A stretch of 64,000 nt of DNA from Meconema thalassinum. Lineage: Eukaryota > Arthropoda > Insecta > Orthoptera > Tettigoniidae. Below are positions 10,736 to 21,577 of the stretch, piece by piece. The position numbers were made by a program, and so were the translations under genes. Each line of letters starts with the position of its first letter. The first letter of the stretch is position 1. The DNA lies in the NCBI GenBank assembly GCA_946902985.2, contig OX336389.2, positions 1,009,081,441 to 1,009,145,440 of the forward strand, written 5' to 3'. Below the pieces are notes generated by a model. It did not search any database. It was not told the DNA's origin and saw only the letters and a program-made list of their open reading frames with translations.

Positions 10736-11207
10736 ATACATTATGCAACGAGCCTATAATGGCAAAAATTAAGACAAGAGTATGTTTATAAAACGAGCGT
10801 ATGCGAGTTTTGTAATTCTCATACGAGTGTCTTAATTACCATTATAGGCGAGTTGCATACGAATGTTTATGTTCGACGATAATTATCATAACTATTTTAT
10901 GTTCATAAATATCTGTCGAGATTTCGCCAGTTTTATGTACTGAACAGAGCGCATAGGACGCAGACAATGCCTTGTATTTGACCATGGCCTCCTCGATTAC
11001 CCTACTATGACACTAGGCCACGCAGTGAAATTAAAATTAGAAGGCCGTGGAACTCAGCGCAGGTGCGATGCTATCGTTATCTAATTGGTCAAACAACTGG
11101 TTCTTGAGCTCTGATTGGTGAGAGAAACTGTTTCATAATGAAAAATAGTGTTACAATGAGCCTCATTATAGTGCAGTTTTCAGACATATAAAAGTCAGGG
11201 TCGAACA
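10735..11207. mobile_element. Short DNA element or MITE inside family 1 LINE
   Basis: Comparison with the intact LINE at 46300-46325 shows LINE sequence broken after 10734 and resuming at about 11208. The insert has no ORF. Near its right end is GTCGAACATAAAA, and an inverse TTTATGTTCGAC is near 10867. It also contains the long hairpin at 10744-10858. Exact ends and target duplication could not be fixed. Confidence 0.6.
10744..10858. repeat. Large hairpin (inverted repeat)
   Basis: Two arms of about 38-40 bases pair (TGCAAC-GCCTATAATGG near 10744 with CCATTATAGGC-GTTGCA ending at 10858), separated by about 37 bases. The arms have a few mismatches. It is a fold-back part of the inserted element. 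Confidence 0.7.
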
Positions 11208-11220
11208 TAAAATTCATTAA

Positions 11221-11700
11221 ACACACTACCATATCATATATTTAATTCGTTACCAATTGCCTGTTTCTCAGTATTATTTCACCATCTCCGAACATTATCA
11301 TAGACAAATCATTGGAATTTCCCTTCCGCTTTCTAACGTAACTTTTCTTTTTCACCCATCACCCCCTCCCCCAATTACGTTATGCATGTAATGATCGTGA
11401 GCAGCCTTCTTTTTGAGGACTAGCTCTTTCGATAATAATTTAAACTTTAGCATATGCTCGTAACTATCGTGTCGTTTGTTACAGGCTTTGCTTAATTTCC
11501 TTTTGAGTCCCCTGATTTCCCTTGTGTAATATTCCGGATCCGGGTTTTGCTAATTTAAACGGTACGAATTTCTGAATAGCGTGATCTAAGACATTTAGAC
11601 AATGTTCCCACAATATATTTATATGACACCCTTCCGACGCCCATCTTACAAATAACTCATTCATGTAATCCTAAAATTTGCTCTGATCTGCTCTGCTTTT
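11221..11700 (-). pseudogene. Family 1 LINE, segment between endonuclease and RT
   Basis: The minus strand shows MNELFVRWASEG and KFVPFKLA, matching LNELFVGWASEG and KFVPFKL of the 45.6 kb copy, and further on the AKKSYxR/GNSNDLS-like region in altered frames. It links endonuclease and RT. Confidence 0.75.
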
Positions 11701-11830
11701 AATATTTTAACTGCTTTGACGGAGTCAAGTATTGGAGTGTCACTGTGTCTAATATTTAGTTCACCAGAGTGGTTCCAGGAACTTTCATACAACTAATATA
11801 AAGCGCCACAGGTCGTACTAAATAAACATT

Positions 11831-12190
11831 TTAAGTATTATTCCCTGTCGTGGAGAAATCAACCACCTGGGAGAAAGCCCTCTCCCTAACTAGCTTGATT
11901 GCTGCAAGTTTAGTTTTGCTACCACTAGTTGAATCACCGGACCAGTTCACACCTGGAAGATTTAAATCCCCGGCAATTATAACATTCTTTTCCATAGATT
12001 TACCCGTACAGTTGATGTCATAAAGAGTATCCAGTAGCGATAAGTTGTCCTCTGGTGCTCGATACGCCTCTATCACCTGAAGAGAGTTTAACTTTGCTTC
12101 ATCCAAGATTTCTACACATAACAGCTCATGATCCATATTGGCCCATTTTAAAGGACAGAAGGTTCTGAGCGCACCATGAAATTATACAAA
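11831..12190 (-). pseudogene. Family 1 LINE endonuclease fragment
   Basis: MDHELLCVEI, YRAPEDNLSLLD and IIAGDLNLPGVNW are hallmarks of the apurinic-type endonuclease of non-LTR retrotransposons (the GDLN box). It is the 5'-most part of this LINE copy; earlier sequence is truncated near 12200, where the 3' end of the family 2 LINE begins. Confidence 0.8.
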
Positions 12191-12225
12191 AACCTACCAT
12201 AACATTTCTCGCTGTGTCTGCCATA

Positions 12226-13490
12226 TTATTTCAGGCAGAAATGCAAAACCTTTACCATGTTGAGTCCAAGCCCTGTTGATTCCAATGAATTGAATTCTAT
12301 TGGAATTAAACTACCCATTTTCTCTAAGGAATTTTTAAAACGTATCCTAAACGTGCTTAGTACATCTGGCGACATACCCCAAAATATGACCCCATATCTT
12401 AAGTATGAATGGAAATAAGCAAAATAAGTATTTCTAAATGTGTGCATGCTAGTGCAGGTTTTCAAAATACGTAACGCAAAGCACATCGAGTTCAGTTTAG
12501 TATTCAGATATTGTATATGTTTTTTCAATTTCAAGTTATGTTGTATCCATAGTCCTAAAAACTTTGTTTCTAATTTATTTTCTATTTGATGACCATTTAA
12601 TGTTATATTGGGCGTTGCAGGATTCCAATTCTGTATAGTGTGGAAATTTAGACGTACTGTTTTTTTATAGTTTATTATGAGGCGATTATCTTGTGGCCAT
12701 TTGGTTAACTCTCCTGTAACGGAGTCAGCAGACTGCTGTATGACCTGTTTAGTTTCACCTTTTATTACGAGTGTTGTATCGTCCGCAAACAAAATTTCCT
12801 TATGTGAATGAACGTTCTGTGTTATATCATTGATATTTAGAAGAAAGAGTAGTGGGCTCAAAACCGATCCCTGGGGTACTCCAAATTTAATAATTCCCTC
12901 ATTGGACACTGTTTCATTAAGTAATTTGGTTCCATCATCCTTGTGTCTCAAGCTTACTATTTGTTTACGCCTTGATAAGTAAGACTCTATCCATTTATTA
13001 GCTAGACCTCTAATACCATATTGATTTAGTTTTGTAAGGAGGATTTTATGGTCAACAACATCAAATGCTTTTGATAAATCCAAGAATAGGCCAGTTACCT
13101 GTTCCTTATTGTCAATTAATTTTAGTATACCATTAATACATTCATAAATTGCTGTCTGGGTTGATTTTTCCGTTCTGAATCCATGTTGTGAGTTTGATAA
13201 TATTTTATTTTTTTCTATAAAACTTACCAGTCTCTTATACACGGTTTTTTCCAAAAATTTTGCAAACCAATTGGTAAGGTAATAGGACGATAGTTATCTA
13301 ATTCATCTTTTGAACCGTTTTTGTGCACTGGAATTACTTTTGATAACTTCAAAATATCCGGGTAAGTTCCTGAGAGAATTGAACTGTTTATTAAGTGTGT
13401 AAGTGGATTTATTATATTTTCTGCACATTTCTTTAAAATTGCACCAGGGATGCCATCAATGCCAGCACAGAATTTATTTTTAGCTCTTTT
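12226..13490 (-). pseudogene. Family 2 LINE reverse transcriptase
   Basis: A 342-codon open frame (12226-13254) holds HGFRTEKSTQTAI, LFLDLSKAFDVVDH, FGVPQGSVLSPLLFL and ILFADDTTLV, so the catalytic FADD is intact. It ends with the thumb and C-terminal region. A frameshift near 13254 joins it to upstream sequence in another frame with the VIPVHKNGS and NYRPI boxes. The RT N-terminus is cut by the SINE. Confidence 0.88.
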
Positions 13491-13499
13491 ATAACTATT

Positions 13500-13825
13500 A
13501 GCCTCCGTGGCTTAGGCGGCAGCACGCCGGCCTCTCACCGCTGGGTCCGTGGTTCAAATCCCGGTCACTCCATGTGAGATCTGTGCTGGACAAAACGGAG
13601 GCAGACAGGTTTTTCTCCGGGTACTCCGGTTTTCCCTGTCAAAATTTCATTCCAGCAACACTCTCCATTATCATTCATTTCATCTGTCATTCATTTAATC
13701 ATTGCCCCAGAGGAGTGCGTCAGGCCTCGGCAGCCGGCACAGTTCACATCCTCGCCGCTAGATGGGGGCTTCATTCATTCCATTCCTGACCCGGTCGGAG
13801 ACTGGAAGCAGGCTGTGGATTTTCA
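13500..13825 (+). mobile_element. tRNA-derived SINE (family A) with 11-bp target duplication
   Basis: The head is tRNA-like: A-box region TGGCTTAGGCGG and B box GGTTCAAATCC. The body has pyrimidine-rich ATTCATTTCATC motifs and the end TTTTCAT. TTATAACTATT occurs on both sides (13489-13499 and 13826-13836). It is inserted in the family 2 LINE. Confidence 0.9.
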
Positions 13826-13836
13826 TTATAACTATT

Positions 13837-14036
13837 CTTACCTCTTCACTTGTGACATGATTTATAAATAAAGAATCACTACATATATTTATTTTATTAT
13901 TAGAATTGAGCAGATTTACCTGTGAATTATTTAATAATTTTTGTGGAATTTCCAGAAAATAGTCACTAAAAGTGTTTGCTATTTCCTCTGGATTATTAAT
14001 CACTTTATTATTTCTGGTCAGTGTAATGTTCCTTTG
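13837..14036 (-). pseudogene. Family 2 LINE, short RT-upstream segment
   Basis: The minus strand encodes VINNPEEIANTFSDYFLEIPQK and TSEEVRIVIMKI (each read within ORF 13758-14048), typical of the region before the RT palm in non-LTR elements. It lies between the SINE and the Tc1 element. Confidence 0.75.
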
Positions 14037-14038
14037 TA

Positions 14039-15503
14039 CACACATCAAAAAAAGTTTTGCATCACCTCGGTTCCAAGAGTTCCGGAACCTTTAAATACAA
14101 AGGGAATAGAGATCAACACAAACAACATTTCAGCTCGTTTTATTGCTCATGAGACCCACACATTGCATGTTGTACCATCATACAGCTAGACTTTCAGCAT
14201 TTGTGGTCCAGATTGCAGTACACACCACTACCTCTAATACCCAGTAGCACGTCCTCTTGCATTGATGCATGCCTGTATTCGCCGTGGCATACTATCCACA
14301 AGTTCATCAAGACACTGTTGGTCCAAATTGTCCCACTCCTCAACGACAATTCGGCGTAAATCTCTCAGAGTGGTTGGTGGGTCAAGACGTCCATAAACAG
14401 CCCTTTTCAACATATCCCAGGCATGTTCGATAGGGTTCATGTCTGGCGAACATGCTGGCCACTGTAGTCGAGCGATGTCGTTATCTTGAAGGAACGCATT
14501 CACAAGATGTGCACGATGAGGTCGAGAATTGTCGTCCATGAAGACAAATGCCTCTCCAATATTCTGCCGATATGGTTGCACTATGGGTCGGAGGATGTCA
14601 TTCAGGTATCGTAAAGCCGTTTCGGAGCCTTCCATGACCACCAGTGGCGTACGTCGGCCCCACATAATGCCACCCCAAAACATCAGGGAACCACCACCTT
14701 GCTGCACTCGCTGGACAGTGTGTCTAAGACGTTCAGCCTGACCAGGGTGCCTCCAAACACGTCTCCGACGATTGTCTGGTTGAAGGCATATGCGACACTC
14801 ATCGGTGAAGAGAACGTGATGCCAATTCCGTGGGGTCCATTCAGCATGTTGTTGGGCCCATCTGTACCGCGCTGCATGGTGTCGGGGTTGCAAAGCTGGA
14901 CCTCGCCATGGACGTCGGGAGTGAAGTTGCGCATCATGCAGCCTATTGCGCACAGTTTGAGTTGAAACACGACGTCCTGTGGCTGAACGAAACGCATTAT
15001 TCAACATGGTGGCATTGCTGTCAGGGTTCCTCCGAGCGGCAATCCGTAAGTAGCGGTCATCCACTACAGTAGTAGCCCTTGGGCGGCCTGAGCGAGGCCT
15101 GTCATCGACAGTTCCTGTATCTCTGTACCTCCTCCATGTCCGAACAACATCGCTTTGGTTCACTCTGAGACGCCTGGAAACTTCCCTTGTTGAGAGCCCT
15201 TCTTGACACAAAGTAACAATGCGGACGCGATCGAACTGCGGTATTGACCTTCTAGGCATGGTAGAACTACAGACAACATGAGCAGCGTACCTTCGTCCTG
15301 GTGGAATGACTGGAACTGATCGGCTGTCGCACCCCCTCCGTCTAATAGGCCCTGCTCATGCATGGTTGTTTACATCTTTGAGCAGTTTTAGTGACATCTA
15401 TGAACAGTCAAAGGGACTGTATCTTGGATACAATATACACAGTCAACGTCTATATGCCGGAGATCTGGGAACCGAGGTGATGCAAAACTTTTTTTGATGT
15501 GTG
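14039..15503 (-). mobile_element. Tc1-family DNA transposon, complete (copy A, 1465 bp)
   Basis: The ends begin CACACATCAAAAAAAG and finish with the reverse complement, with TA on both sides (14037-14038, 15504-15505). The same element, the same length, occurs at 50609-52073. Inside is one intact transposase gene. With intact ends and ORF, this copy may be functional or recently so. Confidence 0.95.
14234..15259 (-). CDS. Tc1-type transposase, DD34E, intact
   Basis: The 341-residue protein starts with a paired-like helix-turn-helix region (MPRRSIPQFDRVRIVTLCQEG, STREVSRRLRV) followed by a second DNA-binding part (RPRSGRPRATT). The DDE domain shows LFTDECR (first Asp), FMDDNSRPH (second Asp) and SPDMNPIEHAWDML (Glu), with 34 residues between the second Asp and the Glu. 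The length and motifs are normal for Tc1 transposases, which bind the terminal repeats and insert at TA. The ATG opens the MPRR N-terminus common to relatives. Confidence 0.95.
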   Translation of the reverse strand: MPRRSIPQFDRVRIVTLCQEGLSTREVSRRLRVNQSDVVRTWRRYRDTGTVDDRPRSGRPRATTVVDDRYLRIAARRNPDSNATMLNNAFRSATGRRVSTQTVRNRLHDAQLHSRRPWRGPALQPRHHAARYRWAQQHAEWTPRNWHHVLFTDECRICLQPDNRRRRVWRHPGQAERLRHTVQRVQQGGGSLMFWGGIMWGRRTPLVVMEGSETALRYLNDILRPIVQPYRQNIGEAFVFMDDNSRPHRAHLVNAFLQDNDIARLQWPACSPDMNPIEHAWDMLKRAVYGRLDPPTTLRDLRRIVVEEWDNLDQQCLDELVDSMPRRIQACINARGRATGY

Positions 15504-15505
15504 TA

Positions 15506-16255
15506 TTTTAGGAGATTTTCCAGTTTCTTTCTTTATCACAGACCACATAGCCCTGTTTTTATTAGATGATTGGGAAATAAAATTATCATTATGCATTTTC
15601 TTTGCTAGTCTCATTACCTTATTTAATATGCTAGTGTATTTTTGTAGTATAAATTAAATTCAGGTGTTGTGTGGTATTGTTTATATAATTTGTGTAGAAA
15701 TTTCTTTCTTTGACATGAATTTATAATCCCTGTTGTTATCCAATTGCTAGTTTTGTTATTTTGAACAGTTCTTTGTCTAAAGGGGAATGCTGTTTCAAAA
15801 TAGTGTTTTAGGGTACTCTTAAATTCATTAAATTTATCATTTACATTTTCTAGTTTATACATTTCTGACCATGTTTCCTTATTTAATAAGTTATTGAAAT
15901 ATGTAACATTTGTTTCAGTGACTGACCTGCACTTTGATTTTACTCCATTATCATTATTATTGATTGTTTCGGGTACTTTAAAACTCAGTATTTGTCCATG
16001 GTGGTCACTAAAACCCGGACAATAGACTTCTATTGAATGGTGATATTTATCTGTATTTAAAGAAATTTGATCAGGAGTGGTTTTACTAAATTCAGTTATT
16101 CTTGTTGGGGTATTTACTGTAGGTTTCAGTCCATAGGAAATTAGTAACTGTGTTAATGATACACAATTTCTATCAAATTTTAAGAAATCCACATTTACAT
16201 CCCCACAAATTATTATATCGAAATTTACTTTGCTCATGTTATTGAGTAACAATTC
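15506..16255 (-). pseudogene. Family 2 LINE endonuclease C-part and linker
   Basis: Translation shows IIICGDVNVDFLKFDR (GDxN box), TPTRIT, TPDQISLN and FSDHHGQILSFK (the SDH box), then a linker typical of the endonuclease-RT region. It is open in one frame from about 16255 to 15623. The first 27 or so residues of the ORF ending here come from the inserted Tc1 element. Confidence 0.85.
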
Positions 16256-16257
16256 TA

Positions 16258-17646
16258 CACGGAAGAAAATGGAAATTGCAACACCATGAAGGCATTGGTC
16301 GTTTGTGTTGATTTTCAAGATATGGAACGATGCCATGTAGGTATGTAAACGATCAAAGTTTCAGACCCATTGGATTGTTGCTACAGGTCTCCCCACGTGA
16401 TTGGTAGCGGAGGAATCAACTCCAGTATACGGACTCTGGTGTAGCGTAGTTGACTTACAGTCTGTGCAGTGAAGTGTTCCCCATCAAACATGCCTCGACG
16501 ACAGAGAAGAGCAAGCTATCAACAACTGTCACCGTTTGAGAGGGCTGGGATAATTGGGCTGTGAGAGGCTGGATTATCGCTAAGGACTGTCGCTGCACGT
16601 GTTGGCCGACAGGCATCTACGGTACAACGTGTATGGCAGCAGTGGTCAAATGAAGGTACCCACACTCGTAGACCTGGCACAGGCCCAGCGCGACAGACAA
16701 CTGTGAGAGAGGATGGCCGCATCATTCGGATGGCCCGGATGGATCCCCATGCAACAGCGGCGCAAATTCGAGGAGCTGTGGCACCCCACGTTACACAACA
16801 AACAGTTGGTAATCGCCTGCGTGCAGCTGGCTTACGATCCCGTGTCCCTGCAGAAGGTGTTCCATTGATCCCACAACAGCGACGTGTAAGGCTGGCCTGG
16901 TGTCGAGAAGGATCGACGTGGGTCGACGAATGGCATAGGGCGACTTTAGTGATGAATCGCGCTTCTGTCTTGCCCGCAGTGATCGCCGGAATCGTGTGCG
17001 CCGACGTACCGGGGAGAGGGGCCACCCAGACCTTATTGTCGTGAGGCACACAGGGTCAACACCAAGCATTATGGTCTGGGGAGCGATTGGTTTTAATGTG
17101 AAATTTTAATTAGTGCTTGTTGAGGGCACTAGGACTGCTCGACAGTACGTTGATAGGGTACTCAATCCAGTGGTTGTCCCTATGATGGCGAACATTGCTA
17201 ATGGGATGTTTCAGCAGGACAATGCCCGGGTTCACACTGCACGCATCTCCAGAGAAGCTCTCCACGACATCACAACCTTAGAATGGCCCGCCAGATCCCC
17301 GGACCTCAGTCCTATTGAGCATGTGTGGGATATGATGGGTCGACAACTGTCCAACCGTCCTCAGCCACCCACAACTCTGGAACAACTGACCGTGCAGTGC
17401 AGCAAGCATGGGCCACAATTCCTCAGGAAGCGGTCCAGGGCCTTATTGACTCCATGCCTCGCCGAATTCATCAATGTATTGCAGCTCGTGGTGGGCACAT
17501 CCTGTATTGATTGTTGTCCAAAATTGCCGTCAGAGGGACCTGAAAGTGGAATCATCGAATCACAACCGAACACTCGTCCTGCATGTTCAATTGCAGCAAT
17601 GTAGCACCACTCCTTCTGGGTGTTGCAATTTCCATTTTCTTCTGTG
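16258..17646 (+). mobile_element. Tc1-like DNA transposon, decayed (distinct family)
   Basis: Terminal inverted repeats GGAAGAAAATGGAAATTGCA and its inverse lie at both ends. A TA precedes the left end; CA now follows the right end, probably a mutated TA. The element is about 1.39 kb and interrupts the endonuclease of the family 2 LINE. Confidence 0.88.
16490..17510 (+). pseudogene. Tc1-like transposase, inactivated
   Basis: It starts MPRRQRRASYQQLSPFERAG, is cut by a TGA near 16559, then continues through TTVREDGRIIRMARMDPHATA-type helix-turn-helix sequence. A frameshift near 16940 removes the first catalytic box. Later parts show GMFQQDNARVHTA (second Asp) and SPDLSPIEHVWDMM (Glu) at 17200-17335, with another frameshift near 17390. 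The end, RIHQCIAARGGH, is in yet another frame. Clearly dead. Confidence 0.88.
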
Positions 17647-18175
17647 CAATTTATCTATAAATAAAGGAAACGTTCCTGGCGGAGAACGGTAAACGCATAC
17701 AATTATTAACTTAAACTGCTGTATTTTTACGGCAGAGAATTCAAAATCCTGTTCCATAATTAGATAATCATAAGCTGTTAACTGTTCATGATCTAAATTA
17801 TTTATTAAGAAGATACAAGTACCACCATGGCTAATATTAGATCTAGAGTATTTACTAGCTTGTATAAACCCTGGGAATTGAATTAATTCGAGTTGTTCCT
17901 CTTTCAGTCAATGTTCTGAAATACATAGGCATAGTGCTGAGATGTCTTTAAGTTCATTTTTTAAGCATTAGATTTATGTAATCAATTTTATTATAGAGAG
18001 ACTGAACATTCTGGTGGTAAATTTTAAATTTGTTACTTTTGCAAGCTTGTGTTGATGATTTATTTACATTATTACTATCATAATTATTATTATTGTTGCT
18101 AGACAAATCCGAAATACCATGGTTGGACTCAGTTAAATTTGACATCAAAAGATCTGAATGCCAAACCTCACGTTT
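17647..18175 (-). pseudogene. Family 2 LINE endonuclease N-part
   Basis: The minus strand gives KIYHQNVQSLYNKID (the usual start of non-LTR endonucleases), then in another frame LCISEHWL, HGGTCIF and IIVCVYRSPPG. At least one frameshift lies near 17950. It is contiguous with ORF1-end sequence up to the LTR boundary at 18181. Confidence 0.8.
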
Positions 18176-18180
18176 GGCTT

Positions 18181-21082
18181 TGGGTAGATTATTGGCTGAG
18201 GAATAACCTAACCACCAAGGGAAGATGATAAAGAAAAGGAGGTGGGTTTCGGACTGGAGAAAAAGGATAGAAAAATAGGAGGAGAGTCCCACAAAAGTTA
18301 TGAATTTAACTTTAAATGCACTTAGAGGCGGTTGCCACTGCAAATCCGTTCTCTGATACCTAAAGTGGGTAAGGACCTGGTCGAAGCTAACGGGAACCGT
18401 AGCTAGGACTTGGGCGGTTTGCAAGAGAATGGCTTTAGAGTATTCCCTCTCAAGCATGCATATGCGTACTATGGGGAAGGGTGATGGTCTGGCAAGACAG
18501 ATAGTAAAAGACTTATTGTAGATCTGTTCAAAGGAATTCTTTTTTGACCAAGTAATTCGAAGAGTACCAATAATTTGCATCGATTTTGATATTTCCAGTT
18601 TTCGAAGTTGTGGAGTTCCTAAAAAGCGACCAAGTGCTTCCAAGAAGGATTGTGATAAAAAAATTATACCTTGGGGAGTAATTTTGGTAAGTGAACCAAT
18701 AGTTGCATTTGGAAATGGCTAAGCTTTTACTCAGCAAGGAGCCGGCTAAAAGTTTAGACAAAGAGAAACACTTATTTTTTGGAAAACCAACCATACGTTT
18801 TCGGAGAGGATCTCCACATGCAGGTAGCTGGCGTAGCGAGCTGTACTTGCCTTACTGGCCAGTTAGAATTAGCTATTAAAGCTAAATGAAACTTTAACGA
18901 GATTACCACTAAGAGTTCTTGCTCAAATGCAACGAGTGGTGAAAGCCCTATCAATAGATTTAATGGCATTGAGTAGGAAGAGCCAAGGAAGACAGGATCT
19001 TGCCTAACCGTTGTATTAGAGAAATGATGAGTCGAAAAGGAAAGTTTGAATTTATTTAACAATGCAAAAAAGTTTAATAAATTTGACAAGTATATAGTTT
19101 CAATTTTTAGTAACAATTTGGGGTCGCAGACCTCCTAACATTTAAAGTTTGCTCCAGGCAATTAGCAATTTATTAGGTTTCAAACCTTTATAAAATCCTA
19201 GCAAGGATTTAAAATAGCGAATATAAAAATTCAAAATTTAAAGACAATTAAGGTGATTAACGTTTAACAATAAATAGAGTACAAGGTGTGTACTATAAGA
19301 AATTTCTGAGAAAACATTCTAGAGAAAGTAACCACTTCGAAAATAACAATAAGAGAAACATGAAGAATAAGATAGAAGTTCCTATAACTTCTTATATTTG
19401 TGCAGAATTACTTTTATTACAATTATACAAAAGAGGGCAGGTCACTTACTGTGAAACCTGAAGAGAAAGTCAAAAGGAAGGTTCTAGACTTCCTATGTTT
19501 AATTAGGAATCACGAGACTAATGGGGCAAGTTTCCCTTTCGTGAAACCTAGAAATAATTCACTCCTGAGTTGAAAGAATTGTATTCCCTGATTATAAGGG
19601 AGAAACAATGTAAGCTTGAACCGTGTATGAAACACGTGGTTATGCAGAAATTAATTAATGAGATATAAGCAAAGGTGGGAGGGCACGTCTTTAGAGTGAC
19701 ACCTCATTGCAATAGACCTTAAAGTAACAATTTTATTAACATGGTTTGTTAGTAGAAGGTTTAGGAAAGATCAATTGGGATTTAGGATAACTGTTCATGG
19801 ACTTATTTATGGTAATCGGACGATCGCGACGCGGTAGAAATGTTGAACAAGCACTAGTTCTCACTAGAGTTTGTTGAATGGATGAAAAGTTCACTGTAGT
19901 AACACGAAAGTTTATGGCTAAGAAAGTTATTGCAATGATGAAAAAGGACTGGTAGCACTAGATAGGCGAAAGTCTATTGCTTGAGAAAGTTGTGAATTAC
20001 AATTAAATGCGCCATAGAACATTCCAACGGTGGAAGAAAATTTAGCTATTGCAGTAATTTATAAAGAAGATTCCTCATTTTAAATAGTATTCCCACAAGT
20101 GAGTGAAAAATACATGACGGCAAAACTTGTAGATAGAGTACAGAATCTGGAAGGTTCCAGAACAATCCTAATAGAAGAATGGGGCCAAAGTTAATCCAGC
20201 GGTGGAACGAGCTTAATATTTTATGGACAGCGGGTATTAGATAATATCCCACGTTGTGAGAAGATATCTCATTTAAATAGCTTAAGAAAAGCTACTTTCT
20301 ATTAAGGTTGGCTTAGACAGACAAAAGCCCAACATGGCAAATCCCGCGAAGAATGATTACCGCCCCAAATAAGTAATCTCACGGTGTCTATAAAATGATC
20401 AATAAAAGCATGTAGATAATAAAACTGATTAAGATGAGGTTAAAACCTTAAGTCTGTACTTATCTTGGTTGCATGTCGAAGGTGAAGTTCCCTTTGACGA
20501 ATACTTTATGTGCCAACATGGCGTAGAATGTAGAGAGTGCCTCTTGGTTTGAGGAGACTGGCTCTAGTTGAGCCTTGACTGACCGAGTCAACTGCCGACT
20601 TACAAGTGAGACCCACTCAGCGAAGCGCGGAGGGACCAAAGAAGTGAAAAGAGTGGGGGTAGGAGACAAAAGGAAAACATATAAGCATGACCAATATTGT
20701 AAACTTAAATTCTCTTGAGGAAATGGTCTTCAAAGAGTTGATAGCAGGCGATACTAGCACAGCCTGGTGGGTGAAAGAGTAGACGAAGTTCTCTTGATCA
20801 AGGAGATGATAGCTGGCGATGGTAACGAGATCTGATGGCCAAATGGAAAAGGAAGTCCTCTTGCACCAGGAAGAATTGAGGAGCTTCAGAGATTCGCTGC
20901 TAGATGACGCTAGGTGGGTCATGGAAGATATATATCTAGAACAGACTCGCAATGACATAAGAGACATGACCATCAAAGAGAAAATAGAAGATCACTGTTG
21001 GTGTTTGATAAAGAGGAAGGAATGAACATGCAAAGCATTAAAAATTATATTCTCTCGTACCGTGTATTCCAAGAATACACCA
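18181..21082 (-). mobile_element. Solo BEL LTR (2902 bp), minus orientation
   Basis: On the minus strand it begins TGGTGTATTC and ends CTACCCA, the same ends as the BEL element at 1-7660. GGCTT flanks it on both sides (18176-18180 and 21083-21087), a perfect 5-bp target duplication typical of BEL. No internal region is present, so it arose by LTR-LTR recombination. The ORFs in it (for example 18528-18794, 18772-19116, 20617-20976) have no recognised products. Confidence 0.93.
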
Positions 21083-21577
21083 GGCTTCTTTTACCAGTGT
21101 CCCTGCTTCCACTCTAAAGATATTACTGTTGAATTATTCTTACCATTTGAATTTACAATTTTGCAGATTTCATCACTAAGATACTCTTTTCCTAACCTAT
21201 TTAAGTGAATGCCATGCCGAGTGTGGAACTTCCTGTCTAATTTACTTACATCTATAATTTTGGACATTTGGAAAACTCTTACAAATTTTATGAATTTTTC
21301 CATTTGTAGCCTCTATTTCTTCATTTACACATGATTTGGGAATTAAGTCGTATCTCTGCGGAATGTTTACAATGACATTTGTGTTATGCATGGATGGCAA
21401 TGTACCCTTTAAATCTTTGATTACCTTTTTACTCTCGTTTCTATAGACGTCGTTTGCTCCAGCGATGATTGCTGCATAGTCCTTTGAAGTAAGGGACGCA
21501 CACTCTCCTACAATCCCGTTCGTGACCGCTGCAATTGGTGCTCCTGGCTTTACTGTCGAAGTCACTTGGTTGGGCAG
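21083..21577 (-). pseudogene. Family 2 LINE ORF1 end with SGNH/esterase-like fold
   Basis: The translation shows VKPGAPIAAVT, IIAGANDVYRNE (GxND box of SGNH hydrolases) and HLNRLGKEYLSDEI (the catalytic His block, in a shifted frame). Esterase-like ORF1 proteins of this type accompany CR1-clade LINEs. A frameshift near 21250 splits the two blocks. Only the C-terminal half is present; the 5' side is lost at the solo LTR. Confidence 0.75.

Larger units (their letters stand above)
9136..12200 (-). mobile_element. Family 1 non-LTR retrotransposon (CR1/Jockey-like), decayed
   Basis: Minus-strand fragments keep the order endonuclease (about 12190-11830), linker, reverse transcriptase and C-terminal region, and match the plus-strand copy at 45593-47990 block by block. 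The 3' end carries the same AATTTGCCACCGG motif at about 9145-9160. A DNA element of about 470 bp interrupts the RT region. Many frameshifts and stops make it inactive. Confidence 0.88.
12223..21577 (-). mobile_element. Family 2 non-LTR retrotransposon (CR1-like), nested with later insertions
   Basis: Read right to left: esterase-type ORF1 end (21577-21088), endonuclease N-part (18180-17647), endonuclease C-part and linker (16255-15506), RT N-part (14036-13490), RT C-part (13490-12226). Between these sit a solo LTR, two Tc1-like elements and a SINE, each with its own target duplication. Removing the inserts restores a co-linear LINE of about 3.2 kb of recognisable sequence. The 5' end meets Polinton sequence at the solo LTR at 21578-24505. 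Confidence 0.85.

Noticed and set aside
13501..13575. Possible tRNA gene at the SINE head
   Set aside because: The target duplication spans the full 326 bases, so the tRNA-like part belongs to the SINE.
14683..14997. Antisense and alternate-frame ORFs over the Tc1 transposases (also 51115-51429, 51147-51413)
   Set aside because: They appear identically in both copies because the DNA is the same; the DD34E frame is the real gene.
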